The translations under genes were made by a program, and so were the position numbers. This document shows positions 1 through 8,958 of a stretch of 64,000 nt of DNA, one piece after another. How positions within the stretch are numbered: the first letter of the stretch is position 1; each line of letters starts with the position of its first letter. The notes beneath the pieces were generated by a model, which was given only the letters and a program-made list of their open reading frames with translations, did not search any database and was not told where the DNA came from. Location of the stretch: assembly GCF_015244745.1 (NCBI RefSeq), contig NZ_JABCQI010000008.1, forward strand, positions 124,001-188,000, written 5' to 3'. The stretch comes from Gluconobacter cadivus. Lineage in GTDB: Bacteria > Pseudomonadota > Alphaproteobacteria > Acetobacterales > Acetobacteraceae.

Positions 1-1740
1 AATCGCTTTTCGAGCGTTACGGGCCTGACGCGCCTCCAAAGCGGTGTCGGCAAGGTTGCCCGCGCTGGTCTTGGCATGTTTCGCTCGCTTTCGCAGATCG
101 TTCCTGTTCTCGGGACAATTACGGGGGCAGCGTCCGTAGCGGGCATCTATAAGCTGGCAAGTGCCTGGGGCCAGTTCGGAACGAACTTGAGAACCGCGGC
201 AAATTCCATGGGGATGGCACCTAATCGTCTTATGGCGATGCAAAACGCGACGCGTCTGTCAGGTGGCTCTGGAGAGGCGATGTCCAGCGCTTTGCAGGGA
301 CTTTCGCAGACCCGTTGGGAAGCTACGCATGGCTTTGCTCCGGAAGCTATTGTCCAGTTCAAGGCTCTTGGAATCAGCCTGCAGGAACTGCAGAGGATGA
401 AGCCCGATGAAATGTTCGAACGGGTCGCCAAGCGTATCCGTTCGATCCGTGACCCGGCCGCCAAGGTTATCGCGGCAACGCAGATCTTTGGTGGTGCGGC
501 GCAAGGGTTGATGCCAATCCTGCAACAAACCGAAGAGCAGTATCAGGCCAACGTAAAGGAAGCTGAACGGCTGGGCGTCATGAACCGGGCCGGAGCTGAC
601 GCCGCTGATCGGCTTCGTCAGGCTCAGACGGGACTTACGGAAGCAGTTGAAGGGTTTGGGTATTCGCTGGCTCAGGCTGTTGAGCCAGTGATCACGCCTG
701 TCGTCAATGAGATGCGAGACTGGATTGCGGCAAACCGGGAATGGATTGCCCAGGATATCGCAGGATATGTTCACCGCTTCATCACTTGGCTTCGGACAGG
801 CGGATGGAGCCAAATCAAGAGTGATATCAGGAGCGTGTATGACGAAGTTCTGCACGTCGTGGATGGTTTGGGTGGTTGGAAAACTGCTGGAAAAATCGCG
901 TTAGGTGGAATCGCCGCGTTGTATGCCGCGCCAGTTATCGCGGGTATAGCTACTCTTTCGACCGCCCTATTGGGAATCTCGGGAGCATTTAATGGCATAG
1001 CTTTTGCGGCGGCTGGGGCAGTAGTGGCCTACAAGACTTGGCAGGATGTTCATCATCCAGAGCGAGCTCCGCAAAATCATCTTGTAACTGGTTTGCGCCG
1101 GCTATTTGGTTACGATCGAGATCCTGCCCAGCACGCATATGATTATTTCCGTTCACAAAATTGGACGCGACCGCAGGCGCTAGGAATAGTCGCGAGCTTG
1201 GATAGAGAGAGCCAAGGATTCACTCCGAATATTGAAGGCGACAAGGTAAACGGGAAATATACGGCGTACGGCTATGCCCAATGGCATAAGGCGCGACAGG
1301 ATCAGTTTAAATCAGTATTCGGCCACGACATTCGTACATCGACACCTGATGAGCAGCTCCAGTTTGTTCAATGGGAACTGACCCATGGAAAGTATGCAGC
1401 GGCCGGAAACGCTCTTCGAGGTGTCAATACAATTCGAGGTGCAGCTGACGTAATTACGCGGCAGTATGAAATACCTCAACATCCGGACGCAGAGTCGTCA
1501 ATCAGAGGCGATATTGCTGAAAAATGGGCCAGCAAGCTGGGGGATGCCACGCTTGCTCCATCACCCGCGGCGGCGCAGGGTCTTGATCAGAAGATTGCTC
1601 AGCTGCGTGTAGAGATTGATCACCGCAATGCTCCTCCTGGCTCGTCGGTGCAGGTGAAAAGCACCACACCGGGGCTGCAGGTCCACGCCATCAGCCAGCA
1701 TCGGGCGATGGACCCGGCGCTGACGACCGTTGGGAATTAA
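1..1740 (+). CDS. Phage tail tape-measure protein with C-terminal lysozyme domain (5' partial)
   Basis: The reading frame is open from base 1, so the true start lies outside the window; the first in-frame ATG is at 76. The visible part is a long helical protein with Ala/Gly-rich hydrophobic stretches (about residues 265-320 counted from the ATG), typical of tape-measure proteins that set tail length. From about residue 350 a second domain begins (YDYFRSQNWTRPQALGI, then DRES and AYGYAQWH) that resembles the phage tail lysozyme fold; Glu378 in DRES is the likely catalytic acid. It would open peptidoglycan locally during DNA injection. It heads a Mu-like tail operon and is followed by the DNA-circularisation-type gene. 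Confidence 0.85.
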   Translation, partial: NRFSSVTGLTRLQSGVGKVARAGLGMFRSLSQIVPVLGTITGAASVAGIYKLASAWGQFGTNLRTAANSMGMAPNRLMAMQNATRLSGGSGEAMSSALQGLSQTRWEATHGFAPEAIVQFKALGISLQELQRMKPDEMFERVAKRIRSIRDPAAKVIAATQIFGGAAQGLMPILQQTEEQYQANVKEAERLGVMNRAGADAADRLRQAQTGLTEAVEGFGYSLAQAVEPVITPVVNEMRDWIAANREWIAQDIAGYVHRFITWLRTGGWSQIKSDIRSVYDEVLHVVDGLGGWKTAGKIALGGIAALYAAPVIAGIATLSTALLGISGAFNGIAFAAAGAVVAYKTWQDVHHPERAPQNHLVTGLRRLFGYDRDPAQHAYDYFRSQNWTRPQALGIVASLDRESQGFTPNIEGDKVNGKYTAYGYAQWHKARQDQFKSVFGHDIRTSTPDEQLQFVQWELTHGKYAAAGNALRGVNTIRGAADVITRQYEIPQHPDAESSIRGDIAEKWASKLGDATLAPSPAAAQGLDQKIAQLRVEIDHRNAPPGSSVQVKSTTPGLQVHAISQHRAMDPALTTVGN

Positions 1741-1767
1741 CCCTCAAATCAGGGATGAAAAATTAAC

Positions 1768-3066
1768 ATGAGCGGCACTCTCGCCAGAACGGCGGCTGAA
1801 TATCTTCAGTGCTCGTTCCGTGGGGTGCCGTTTGCCGTGATCGGCAGCGGCGGCTCCAGTGGGCGCAAACAGGCTGAGCACGGTTATCCTGGACGCGCCG
1901 GTGTCTGGGTTGAAGACCTTGGCAAGAAGGCGCGGCGATATCGGATCCTTGGCTTTGTGGTCGGTGATTTGGCCTACGTGCAACGAGACGCTCTGGTGGC
2001 GGTCGTGGAAAGACCGGGGAATGGCCTGCTTGTGCATCCGTCCATCGGGGCAATTCAGGCAGCATGTACCCGCTTTGAATGGCGCGAGCGGGACGGTCGT
2101 CTGAATGTCGTGGATCTCGAGTTCGAATTCGTCGAACAAAAGAACCTACTCTCTACACTGATCGTCACGTCACTTCATGCTGCTGTGGCCGTCGCGCGCA
2201 TTGCGCTCTCTTCCGCATCCTCATCCAGTTATTCCAGCCGCACATCATCAGCATTTGCGACCGGAGGATCTGCCATTGCTGCAGCCCGGTCAGTTGCGAC
2301 TGGGTGGGGTGAGGGTGCGGTTTCGGCGATTGGCTCTTCGGAAGCGATGCAGTCTGCCGCCTCGGTCCTCCCCGGCAATAACGGCCGATATGCTTCTGGG
2401 GCAGGGGCTGAAACGGATGCAACGGCGACAGAGGATAGTGTTCTGGCCGCCCTCAGCGCCTCGCGAGGTGCGATTGAGGAGGATGCCGAGGCGATCATAG
2501 GTTTCACCACGGCCGCCGGGATTTCGTTGGCTGTGCAGGCCCTGACAGAAGCGCTTCGGGAGGCAATCGCAGATCCGGGCGTGCAAATCTCGCTTCTGTG
2601 GCCGCTGGCCTCATGCTCGGTCGATGTCATCAGCTCAAGTGCCCCTATCGGTGCCGCGCTGGCTACAGCCCAGACCGAAACCGCTGCCCTGTGTCGTCGT
2701 GCTGCTTTGGCCTCGATTGCCCAGGCCTGCTCGGACTGGAGCCCTGCATCGTCAGAGGATGCCGAGGCAATGTGCAGCCGCGTGGTCGCCCTGTTCGAGG
2801 CTGAGGAATTGATCGCGGCCGATGCACAGGATGACGCCAGTTGGGCGGCTCTAAAGGCTTTGCGGGTTCAGGTGTCGCAGGATCTGATGAAGCGGGCGGC
2901 AAAACTGCCTGACATCGTCACGATCCAGCGAAACGCGCCGCTGCCGGCACTGACACTGGCCCAACAGCTTTATGCGGACGGTACCCGATCCGATGATCTG
3001 GTGAATCGAGCTGATCCCGTTCACCCGGCATTCATGCCAACTGAGTTTGAGGCGTTGTCTTCATGA
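1768..3066 (+). CDS. DNA circularisation N-terminal domain protein (Mu gp43-like tail protein)
   Basis: The first 120 residues match the DNA_circ_N family: a segment FRGVPFAVIGSGG, then the hallmark RYRILGFVVGD followed by QRDALVAVVERPGNGLLVHPS. In Mu-like phages this gene sits between the tape measure and the gp44 baseplate gene, exactly as here, and probably encodes a tail or baseplate component; the name reflects an old functional guess. The remaining 300 residues are Ala/Ser-rich and helical. The stop overlaps the start of the next gene (ATGA), which indicates translational coupling. Confidence 0.85.
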   Translation: MSGTLARTAAEYLQCSFRGVPFAVIGSGGSSGRKQAEHGYPGRAGVWVEDLGKKARRYRILGFVVGDLAYVQRDALVAVVERPGNGLLVHPSIGAIQAACTRFEWRERDGRLNVVDLEFEFVEQKNLLSTLIVTSLHAAVAVARIALSSASSSSYSSRTSSAFATGGSAIAAARSVATGWGEGAVSAIGSSEAMQSAASVLPGNNGRYASGAGAETDATATEDSVLAALSASRGAIEEDAEAIIGFTTAAGISLAVQALTEALREAIADPGVQISLLWPLASCSVDVISSSAPIGAALATAQTETAALCRRAALASIAQACSDWSPASSEDAEAMCSRVVALFEAEELIAADAQDDASWAALKALRVQVSQDLMKRAAKLPDIVTIQRNAPLPALTLAQQLYADGTRSDDLVNRADPVHPAFMPTEFEALSS

Positions 3067-4250
3067 GCGGCATCATTGATCAGATTGAGCAGATCCTCGG
3101 CTATGGCGAGGATGCTCAGAAGACGGCTTCTGTTCTGATCAATGGTAGGCTCCTTACCGGCTGGACTGACGTCACGGTAAGATGTGGTGTCGATTTGATG
3201 CCGTGGGTTGCCGATCTGGGAATGACAGAGTACCAGCCCGCAAAAAGTGCATCAGAGAGTAATGAGAACTGGCTGGGCGATCTCAATAATCCAGCTGGCG
3301 TTCCTTTGGTGAATGAGGGGGACGTTGCTGAAGTCCGGATTGGAACGGATCTTCTGATCACCGGCTATGTCGTCACAGTCGTCGAGGCTGTCAGCCCGGA
3401 AAGGCATGAATTCCGCCTGCAGATCGCCAGCAAGAGCATGGATCTGGTGGACTGTTCGGCCGAGTTCTCCACGTATCAGATGAACTCGACCAATGCCTTG
3501 GCCCTTGCAAAAAGGGTAGCAAAATTCGCAAAGATCGACGTCGTCCAGATCAACGGGGCAGGGAATATTGATCTCCAGCAGTTCAGCGTCATCCTGACCG
3601 AAACGGCCTATGAGATCATCGAACGAGTGGCGCGCCTGGCAGGTGTGCTGTTCTATGACCTGCCCGATGGGAACGTGGCTTTCGCAGCTGTCGGAAGTCA
3701 GCGCATGGCCAGCGGTCTGATCTATGGCGAAAATGTCGAGCAGATGACCACCGTTCGAAGCACGGCGGGGCGGTTCTCGAGTATCACCGCCGTTCTGATG
3801 ACAACGGCTCTCCTGTTCAGTGAGCCCGGGGATGCTGACTACGTTGGTCAGATGGATGCCGTCACGTCCGGAGCGGTGGCAGAAGATCCGGGTATTGTCC
3901 GGACCCGGCCGCTTCTGATCCCGGCCGAGCTTGGTGATCAGGACTATGCCGTCACAACCAAGCGGGTCCAATGGGAGGTTGCGCGCCGATATGGGCGGGC
4001 GAACACAGTAACTGTGACGTGCGACAGTTGGCGCGATACCTCAGGCAACTTGTGGGCCGTCAATCACACGGCTCCTGTCCGCCTCAAGAGCGGACAGGAA
4101 ATGGATCTCGTGATTGCCGAGATTGTCTTTCGGCAAGGCGAGGACGGGACGCGTGCGGATCTCGTGCTGATGCCGCCTGAAGGTCTGATGCCTGAGCCAC
4201 TGCTCCTGCCGGCTCTCTCCAATGAGGGAATCCAGGCGATCAACAGCTAG
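3063..4250 (+). CDS. Phage baseplate hub protein, Mu gp44 (gpP)-like
   Basis: A 395-residue protein starting at the ATGA overlap with the preceding gene. The N-terminal part (ASVLINGRLLTGWTDVTV, later WLGDLNNPAGVPLVNEGDVAEVRIGTD) resembles Mu gp44/gpP-type hub proteins, which form the trimeric baseplate hub above the spike. Its place between a DNA_circ_N gene and a gp45-like spike gene supports this. No catalytic motif is evident. Confidence rests on both sequence flavour and fixed gene order. Confidence 0.8.
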   Translation: MSGIIDQIEQILGYGEDAQKTASVLINGRLLTGWTDVTVRCGVDLMPWVADLGMTEYQPAKSASESNENWLGDLNNPAGVPLVNEGDVAEVRIGTDLLITGYVVTVVEAVSPERHEFRLQIASKSMDLVDCSAEFSTYQMNSTNALALAKRVAKFAKIDVVQINGAGNIDLQQFSVILTETAYEIIERVARLAGVLFYDLPDGNVAFAAVGSQRMASGLIYGENVEQMTTVRSTAGRFSSITAVLMTTALLFSEPGDADYVGQMDAVTSGAVAEDPGIVRTRPLLIPAELGDQDYAVTTKRVQWEVARRYGRANTVTVTCDSWRDTSGNLWAVNHTAPVRLKSGQEMDLVIAEIVFRQGEDGTRADLVLMPPEGLMPEPLLLPALSNEGIQAINS

Positions 4251-4259
4251 GAAACGGAT

Positions 4260-4775
4260 ATGTCCTCACTCGCCCGTCTGGCGCGTCGTGTCGCAATGGC
4301 CTTTGGCTTGGGGCGGCAGACGGCGGACACCGATGAGTCACGTTCGACATCAACGGTTCAGGTTGCGCTGGCGAGCGGTGAGCTGAGATCAGACGTGCCG
4401 GTAATGCAGCTCTACGGCTTTGCAAGCCGCTCGGTACCAGGTAGCGATCTGGCGCTGATGTTTATCTCCGGTGATCGTACCCGGGCGGTAGCCGTAGCGT
4501 CCGGGGATCAGCGAGGACGTCCGTCCGATCTCGAGCCTGGCGAAGTCTGCCTCTATCATCCCCGCACCGGATCGAGAATTCTTCTAAATGAGCGCGGTGG
4601 AATAGAAATAACTGCAGCCGACGGCAACATATCGCTGAATGGAAATGTGATCCTAGACGGAAGTCTTGATGTGTCTGGGAATGCCAGCGTCGGGACTGGA
4701 GCAACGGGATCAGTACCGACTGGTACCGGCAAAACCCTGACGATCAGGAACGGGTTGATCACAAATATTTATTAA
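4260..4775 (+). CDS. Baseplate assembly protein V / Mu gp45-like spike
   Basis: A 171-residue protein with the Mu gp45 layout: an N-terminal OB-like region containing VMQLYGFASRSVPGSDL and EPGEVCLYHPRTGSRI, then a repetitive beta-rich C-terminus (DGNISLNGNVILDGSLDVSG) that would form the trimeric membrane-piercing needle. Mu gp45 caps the tail tube and contacts the outer membrane. The gene starts 9 nt after the gp44-like gene and belongs to the same operon. Confidence 0.85.
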   Translation: MSSLARLARRVAMAFGLGRQTADTDESRSTSTVQVALASGELRSDVPVMQLYGFASRSVPGSDLALMFISGDRTRAVAVASGDQRGRPSDLEPGEVCLYHPRTGSRILLNERGGIEITAADGNISLNGNVILDGSLDVSGNASVGTGATGSVPTGTGKTLTIRNGLITNIY

Positions 4776-4784
4776 GAGGAAGCA

Positions 4785-5195
4785 ATGAACGCTCAAGGCT
4801 CAAGTGTTTTTGACACGACGTACATTGATACCCTCACGGATCGTATCAACAAGATTGACGCATGTTCCGACTTGAAAAAACTAGCAGATGAGGCGCTGGC
4901 GTCATTTCAGGCCCAAATTAATGCCATTGAAGACGAAATAACGGCTTTGAAACCGATTGCCCAGTTGTTGGAAAATCCGGCAGCCGATCTGGCTAAGATT
5001 GCTTCATGGATCTCGGACTTTATCGAGGGCGTTCTGAAGCCGATGTATCAGCCATATATTACTATGGAGCAGCAGATTGCTGCAGCTATTGCGGCATATG
5101 CAAAGCTGGTGGCCGCAATCGAGCAGGCGGCAGAGCGCATTGGAGCATGTGTCATTGAGGCGCCCGCATTGGTGATCTCAGAAATCACCGACTGA
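4785..5195 (+). CDS. Helical phage protein of unknown function between gp45 and gp46 genes
   Basis: A 136-residue, almost wholly helical protein with heptad-like Ala/Ile/Leu patterns (DLKKLADEALASFQAQINAI and QQIAAAIAAYAKLVAAIEQA). An AGAGGAAGC sequence just upstream fits a ribosome binding site. I do not recognise a family. It occupies the slot between the spike and gp46-like genes, so a chaperone, tail-completion or baseplate-accessory role is plausible but is inference from position only. Confidence 0.7.
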   Translation: MNAQGSSVFDTTYIDTLTDRINKIDACSDLKKLADEALASFQAQINAIEDEITALKPIAQLLENPAADLAKIASWISDFIEGVLKPMYQPYITMEQQIAAAIAAYAKLVAAIEQAAERIGACVIEAPALVISEITD

Positions 5196-5203
5196 GGTAA
5201 TCC

Positions 5204-5707
5204 GTGGATATTGCGATCATCTGGAACGCCCGGGAATGCCGGGGCGACTGGACCATTGTGTCCGGTGATTTGGCTCTCGATAACCCGCTGCGCTCAGCCG
5301 TGATGGTCAGCATCTTCACGGACCGCGTCGCTCCGGAGCAGCCTTCATCTGAGGATTCTGCGGTCGCAATTCAGGCGCCTGGGAATGCTGCCATGAGCGG
5401 TCTGAACGATCGGCGCGGCTGGTGGGGGGATGCCTATGAGCAGGACAGACTTCCGATTGGCTCAAGGCTCTGGCAATTGCGCCGCGCCATCAAAGCAGGT
5501 GAGCAGGCCGTTCTGCTCGAGCTCAAGGACATTCTCAAGGAATGCCTGCAGTGGCTCATCGATGACGGCGTCGCGACCAGTCTTTCCATCCGGACTGCCT
5601 GGAGCGCGGTTAGTCCAAATACGGCTGAATTTGCGATCAGCGTGTACGAACCCGGGGCGGCAACGCCTCAGACATTTCTGTTTTCGTGGGCCTGGGAGGG
5701 GCTGTAA
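5204..5707 (+). CDS. Phage GP46 family baseplate protein
   Basis: A 167-residue protein with a GTG start. It contains features of the GP46 family: DWTIVSGDLALDNPLRSAVMVSIFTD near the start, split here as DLALDNPLRSAV and MVSIFTD, followed by RRGWWGD and GSRLWQLRRA. In Mu this protein is a baseplate wedge component, functionally like gp25/gpW of other contractile tails. The stop codon overlaps the next ATG by one base (TAATG). Confidence 0.85.
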   Translation: MDIAIIWNARECRGDWTIVSGDLALDNPLRSAVMVSIFTDRVAPEQPSSEDSAVAIQAPGNAAMSGLNDRRGWWGDAYEQDRLPIGSRLWQLRRAIKAGEQAVLLELKDILKECLQWLIDDGVATSLSIRTAWSAVSPNTAEFAISVYEPGAATPQTFLFSWAWEGL

Positions 5708-6822
5708 TGGCTTTCAGTCGTCCAACACTCACTGATCTGCGTCAGCAGGCTCTTCAGGATATCCAAAATGGAGGAATCAACGGGGTCACCGCCGTTCTGA
5801 GATTTTCTGTCCTCTACGTTCTCGCGATGGTTCTCGCTGGCCTTGCGCATCTACACTATGGCTATCTGGATTGGATCGCCAAACAAGCAGTCCCTTGGAC
5901 GGCAACGGGCATATTTCTGGAGGCTTGGGGCGGCCTCAAAAAGATTACCCGTAAGTCAGCCACATTTGCAGCGGGGCAAGTTTCATTTGTAGCTACCGGA
6001 ATAAAGATTGTTCCGGCTGGCACGACCATCCAGATCACCGGTGGCCTGCCGGCTGTCTCTACCTCCGATAGTGTGACAGCAAACGGTGTCACGGTTGTTC
6101 CATGTACGGTCCAGGCGGCGGGGGCGGCAGGCAACGTTGCTGCGGGAACCACGGCTATCTTGGGAAGTCCTGTAGACGGCATCCAGACTACTGGCTCCGT
6201 TACACTTGCTTTTACGGGCGGCGCCGATATCGAGAATGATAGCGATCTTCGGGGGCGGATCTTGGACGCCTTTGCAGAAGGCGGGGAAAACGGAGCCTCC
6301 AAAGACTATGTCAAATGGGCCAAGGGCGTTAGCGGCGTAACTCGCGCTTGGGTTAATCCGAATGGATATGGGGCAGGGACGGTCGTCGTCTATATCGCGA
6401 TGGATAATGTGCGGTCTGCTCAAGGTGGCCTTCCTCAAGGAACTGACGGATCCGCCACGGGCGAGAAAAGATATGTAACAGCCACAGGCGACCAGCTGAT
6501 TGTAGCGAACGCCTTGAGTGAAGAACGGCCCGTCACTGCTCTTGTCATTGTTTGCGCTCCCGCCGCACAGCCTGTCGACTTCACGATATCTGATCTGGGT
6601 GACTCTAATACGCCCAGCAATCAGGCTCTGATAAAAAGCGCCCTGCAAGACATGTTCACCCGACTCTCCAGCCCAGGAGCCACATTGTATCAGAACACCT
6701 GGATGGAAGCTTTGGGGGCCCTCGATCTCGAGCAGTTCTCGGTTCCATTTCCTGCGGAATCGGTCGTTGCTGCGAATGTCGGGTCAATGCCGACACTCGG
6801 TGCAATCAATTTTGAGTCCTGA
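5707..6822 (+). CDS. Baseplate J / Mu gp47-like protein
   Basis: A 371-residue baseplate wedge protein. I choose the ATG at 5707 because it overlaps the gp46-like stop (TAATG); an in-frame GTG at 5686 would sit inside the previous gene. The N-terminus (RPTLTDLRQQALQDIQ), the central TIQITGGLPAVSTSDSV region and ENGASKDYVKWAKGVSGVTR are characteristic of baseplate J proteins. Together with gp46 and gp48 homologues it builds the six-fold baseplate periphery. Confidence 0.88.
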   Translation: MAFSRPTLTDLRQQALQDIQNGGINGVTAVLRFSVLYVLAMVLAGLAHLHYGYLDWIAKQAVPWTATGIFLEAWGGLKKITRKSATFAAGQVSFVATGIKIVPAGTTIQITGGLPAVSTSDSVTANGVTVVPCTVQAAGAAGNVAAGTTAILGSPVDGIQTTGSVTLAFTGGADIENDSDLRGRILDAFAEGGENGASKDYVKWAKGVSGVTRAWVNPNGYGAGTVVVYIAMDNVRSAQGGLPQGTDGSATGEKRYVTATGDQLIVANALSEERPVTALVIVCAPAAQPVDFTISDLGDSNTPSNQALIKSALQDMFTRLSSPGATLYQNTWMEALGALDLEQFSVPFPAESVVAANVGSMPTLGAINFES

Positions 6823-6824
6823 CG

Positions 6825-7460
6825 ATGGGGGTTCCAGCCTTTTCTGCTGATGATTTTCGGCAGGCTCTTCTTCGGCTATTGCCCCAGGGTGCAATATGGT
6901 CCCGATCTCCTGATGCTCTGCCATCCAAACTTGCCTCCATTTGGGGCCAGACTTTTAAGCGCAACAGTCAACGTGGATCCGACCTCCTTTTAGAGACCTT
7001 TCCGCTGACAACTGCGGAACTTCTAGACGAATGGGAAAAGACTACAGGCCTGCCGGATCCATGTGCGGGTTCTAGTCCGACTGTGGCGCAAAGGCGATCA
7101 CAGGTCATTGCGCGCCTAACAGATAATGGCGGCTCATCCATCGCCTATTACGTGGCTTTTGCAGAAGCTCTTGGTTTCGATATTTCCATCACAGAATATG
7201 CGCCAGCTCGAGCAGGATTGCTGCGGGCTGGTGAGCCTGTTGCTGCAGCCGACTGGGCATTTGTTTGGGTGGTAAACGCCCCCGGATTTACTGTTCGCTA
7301 TTTTGTTGCGGACGCTGGGTCGGCTGGTGAGCCGCTAACGTCATGGGGCGATGCGGTGCTGAATTGCGAGATTAAAAGCCGCTGCCCAGCTCACACCGTC
7401 GTTCTGTTTGCCCAGAATGGCATGAATCTAATTTCAGATTTTGGGCCTGATATCCGTTGA
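6825..7460 (+). CDS. Mu gp48 / YmfQ-like tail protein (DUF2313)
   Basis: A 211-residue protein whose opening (DDFRQALLRLLPQGAIWSR) and following LLLETFPLTTAELLDEWEKT and GLPDPC are diagnostic of the YmfQ/gp48 family of baseplate proteins. It starts 3 nt after the gp47-like gene and closes the conserved baseplate block, linking baseplate and fibre genes. The start ATG follows directly after the upstream TGA. Confidence 0.88.
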   Translation: MGVPAFSADDFRQALLRLLPQGAIWSRSPDALPSKLASIWGQTFKRNSQRGSDLLLETFPLTTAELLDEWEKTTGLPDPCAGSSPTVAQRRSQVIARLTDNGGSSIAYYVAFAEALGFDISITEYAPARAGLLRAGEPVAAADWAFVWVVNAPGFTVRYFVADAGSAGEPLTSWGDAVLNCEIKSRCPAHTVVLFAQNGMNLISDFGPDIR

Positions 7461-7474
7461 AAGGATAAGGTTTT

Positions 7475-8059
7475 ATGTACGGAATAGATAATACGACGTC
7501 GGTCGCTTCAATGCCCGCTATCTCAGCGGCGGGAACGGCAGGCTTCTTTACCGGGGGGAGCCCCGCTGCAGGACTTCCTGCGACCATTTTAGAGGCTGAC
7601 TGGCTCAATATGGTCCAAACCGAACTGCTCAATGTTGTAGGCGGTGCAAACCTGAAGCCAGATAAAGGCAACCTGTCTCAGATTCTTCAGGCCATTAAGG
7701 CATTGATCGGGGCCGGATCGGGCTTAGATATATCTCTTTCAAATCCGGGGTATGTCACGTTACCCGGAGGATTCATTATTCAGTTTGGGACCGCGTCAAC
7801 TGGCGAGAGCGGATTTCAGAAAATCGATTTCCCAGTTAAATTTCCGACCACCGGCGTGCTCGGTTTCGCGGGAGAACTGGCTGGTGCCGGAACGTGGGCG
7901 TCCAATCAGCCCAGCCTGTATTCCATTTATAGTGGCCTTACGACGGAAGCGATGACTGTGTACGGGGTCCGTTGGGATCCGGCTTCGGGCGCCCCTTCAA
8001 CAGGAACCTGGGTCGGTGCTCAGGGAATGGGTTTTGGCTGGGTAGCCATAGGCTGGTAA
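7475..8059 (+). CDS. Short tail fibre protein
   Basis: A 194-residue protein located where tail-fibre genes follow gp48. The N-terminus is a baseplate-attachment-like segment (EADWLNMVQTELLNVV). The C-terminal half (GYVTLPGGFIIQFGTAS, ending in VGAQGMGFGWVAIGW) looks like the fibre-tip domain that ends in a W-x-A-I-G-W beta strand. An AGGATAAGG site precedes the ATG. It probably binds a cell-surface receptor. Confidence 0.75.
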   Translation: MYGIDNTTSVASMPAISAAGTAGFFTGGSPAAGLPATILEADWLNMVQTELLNVVGGANLKPDKGNLSQILQAIKALIGAGSGLDISLSNPGYVTLPGGFIIQFGTASTGESGFQKIDFPVKFPTTGVLGFAGELAGAGTWASNQPSLYSIYSGLTTEAMTVYGVRWDPASGAPSTGTWVGAQGMGFGWVAIGW

Positions 8060-8092
8060 AATGACCCTAAATGACTGCCGGAGGCAGGCTCC

Positions 8093-8542
8093 ATGAAATG
8101 GACCCCATGCCAACGTATTGTACAAGCAGAGGTGCCAGTTTCGTTTCGTGTCCAAGGCGTTATTGCTCCTCTCTTGTTATATTGGCCAAGCGCATATCTG
8201 GGCTCAGGCGCAGATTACAGTGTGGATTTTTCATTTTTATTAGGTCCTTCTGACCGAATCTCGGTTGTCGAAGCGATTGCAACTGGTGGACAGCTTGCCT
8301 GGAGCAGCGCATTCGGATCGCGGGCCACGCTTTGGATCCAATGGCTCGCGGCCGGTCTGCAGACCGTCACGCTGTCTGTGCGCACGGCCCTCGGTGCTGT
8401 CCTCTCGGTAACCGTTTCCATCAGCATTATTTGCGCGCCAGCGTTGATATTCCCTGCCGGACCTGACTACGCCCCCAACGCTTTCCTGCTCGGCTCAGCG
8501 ATTGTGCCTGATAGCTCTGGAAACCCCCTGATCTTCGGATAA
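8093..8542 (+). CDS. Fibre-tail adaptor-like protein
   Basis: A 149-residue beta-rich protein. Its middle (SGADYSVDFSFLL, later QWLAAGLQTVTLSVRT) lines up with residues 35-125 of both collagen-like fibres in this window (SADCLDYVLDFSTLL and later MWSAVAGTLVVAFLAS). I therefore read it as a stand-alone copy of the domain that docks fibres to the tail. An upstream GGAGG lies about 11 nt before the ATG. The family assignment is inference from this internal similarity. Confidence 0.55.
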   Translation: MKWTPCQRIVQAEVPVSFRVQGVIAPLLLYWPSAYLGSGADYSVDFSFLLGPSDRISVVEAIATGGQLAWSSAFGSRATLWIQWLAAGLQTVTLSVRTALGAVLSVTVSISIICAPALIFPAGPDYAPNAFLLGSAIVPDSSGNPLIFG

Positions 8543-8547
8543 ATCCC

Positions 8548-8958
8548 ATGTCACAACTTGCGTCTGACCCAGCACTCACGCAGACCAGCGTGCAGGCAAC
8601 GGATCTGCTCGTCTTTCTGCGGCCGGTTCTAAATGCCCAGAACACTCTCACCGGCTATGAGCCCTGCAACATTGCCGCGGGTAATTTCGCCGTATCTGTC
8701 GTGGCCCTCGGCCTTCTCCAGCTTGGTCAGACGCTACCGACGACAGCCCCTGAGGGTGGTGGCCTCTGGATGGATAACGGGACGTTCGCATACTCGGCCG
8801 TAACCGGCACAACGTCCGGTCTGCCTTTGTCTCCTCAGGCTACCGCCGCCTCCCTTGCCGCGCTTCTGGCAGCGATCCCGGCCATGGGCGCTGGCACCAA
8901 TTTCAGTGGCTTCCAGAACAATGCTGGCGTCGTAACGCAGGTGGATGACGGGAAATGA
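8548..8958 (+). CDS. Phage structural protein of unknown function
   Basis: A 136-residue Ala/Thr/Leu-rich protein (TQTSVQATDLLVFLRPV, later LPLSPQATAASLAALLAAIP) with no family I recognise. It begins 5 nt after the adaptor-like gene, and its stop overlaps the start of the large spike gene (ATGA). It is therefore translationally coupled to both neighbours and is probably a minor fibre or spike-attachment component. Confidence 0.65.
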   Translation: MSQLASDPALTQTSVQATDLLVFLRPVLNAQNTLTGYEPCNIAAGNFAVSVVALGLLQLGQTLPTTAPEGGGLWMDNGTFAYSAVTGTTSGLPLSPQATAASLAALLAAIPAMGAGTNFSGFQNNAGVVTQVDDGK

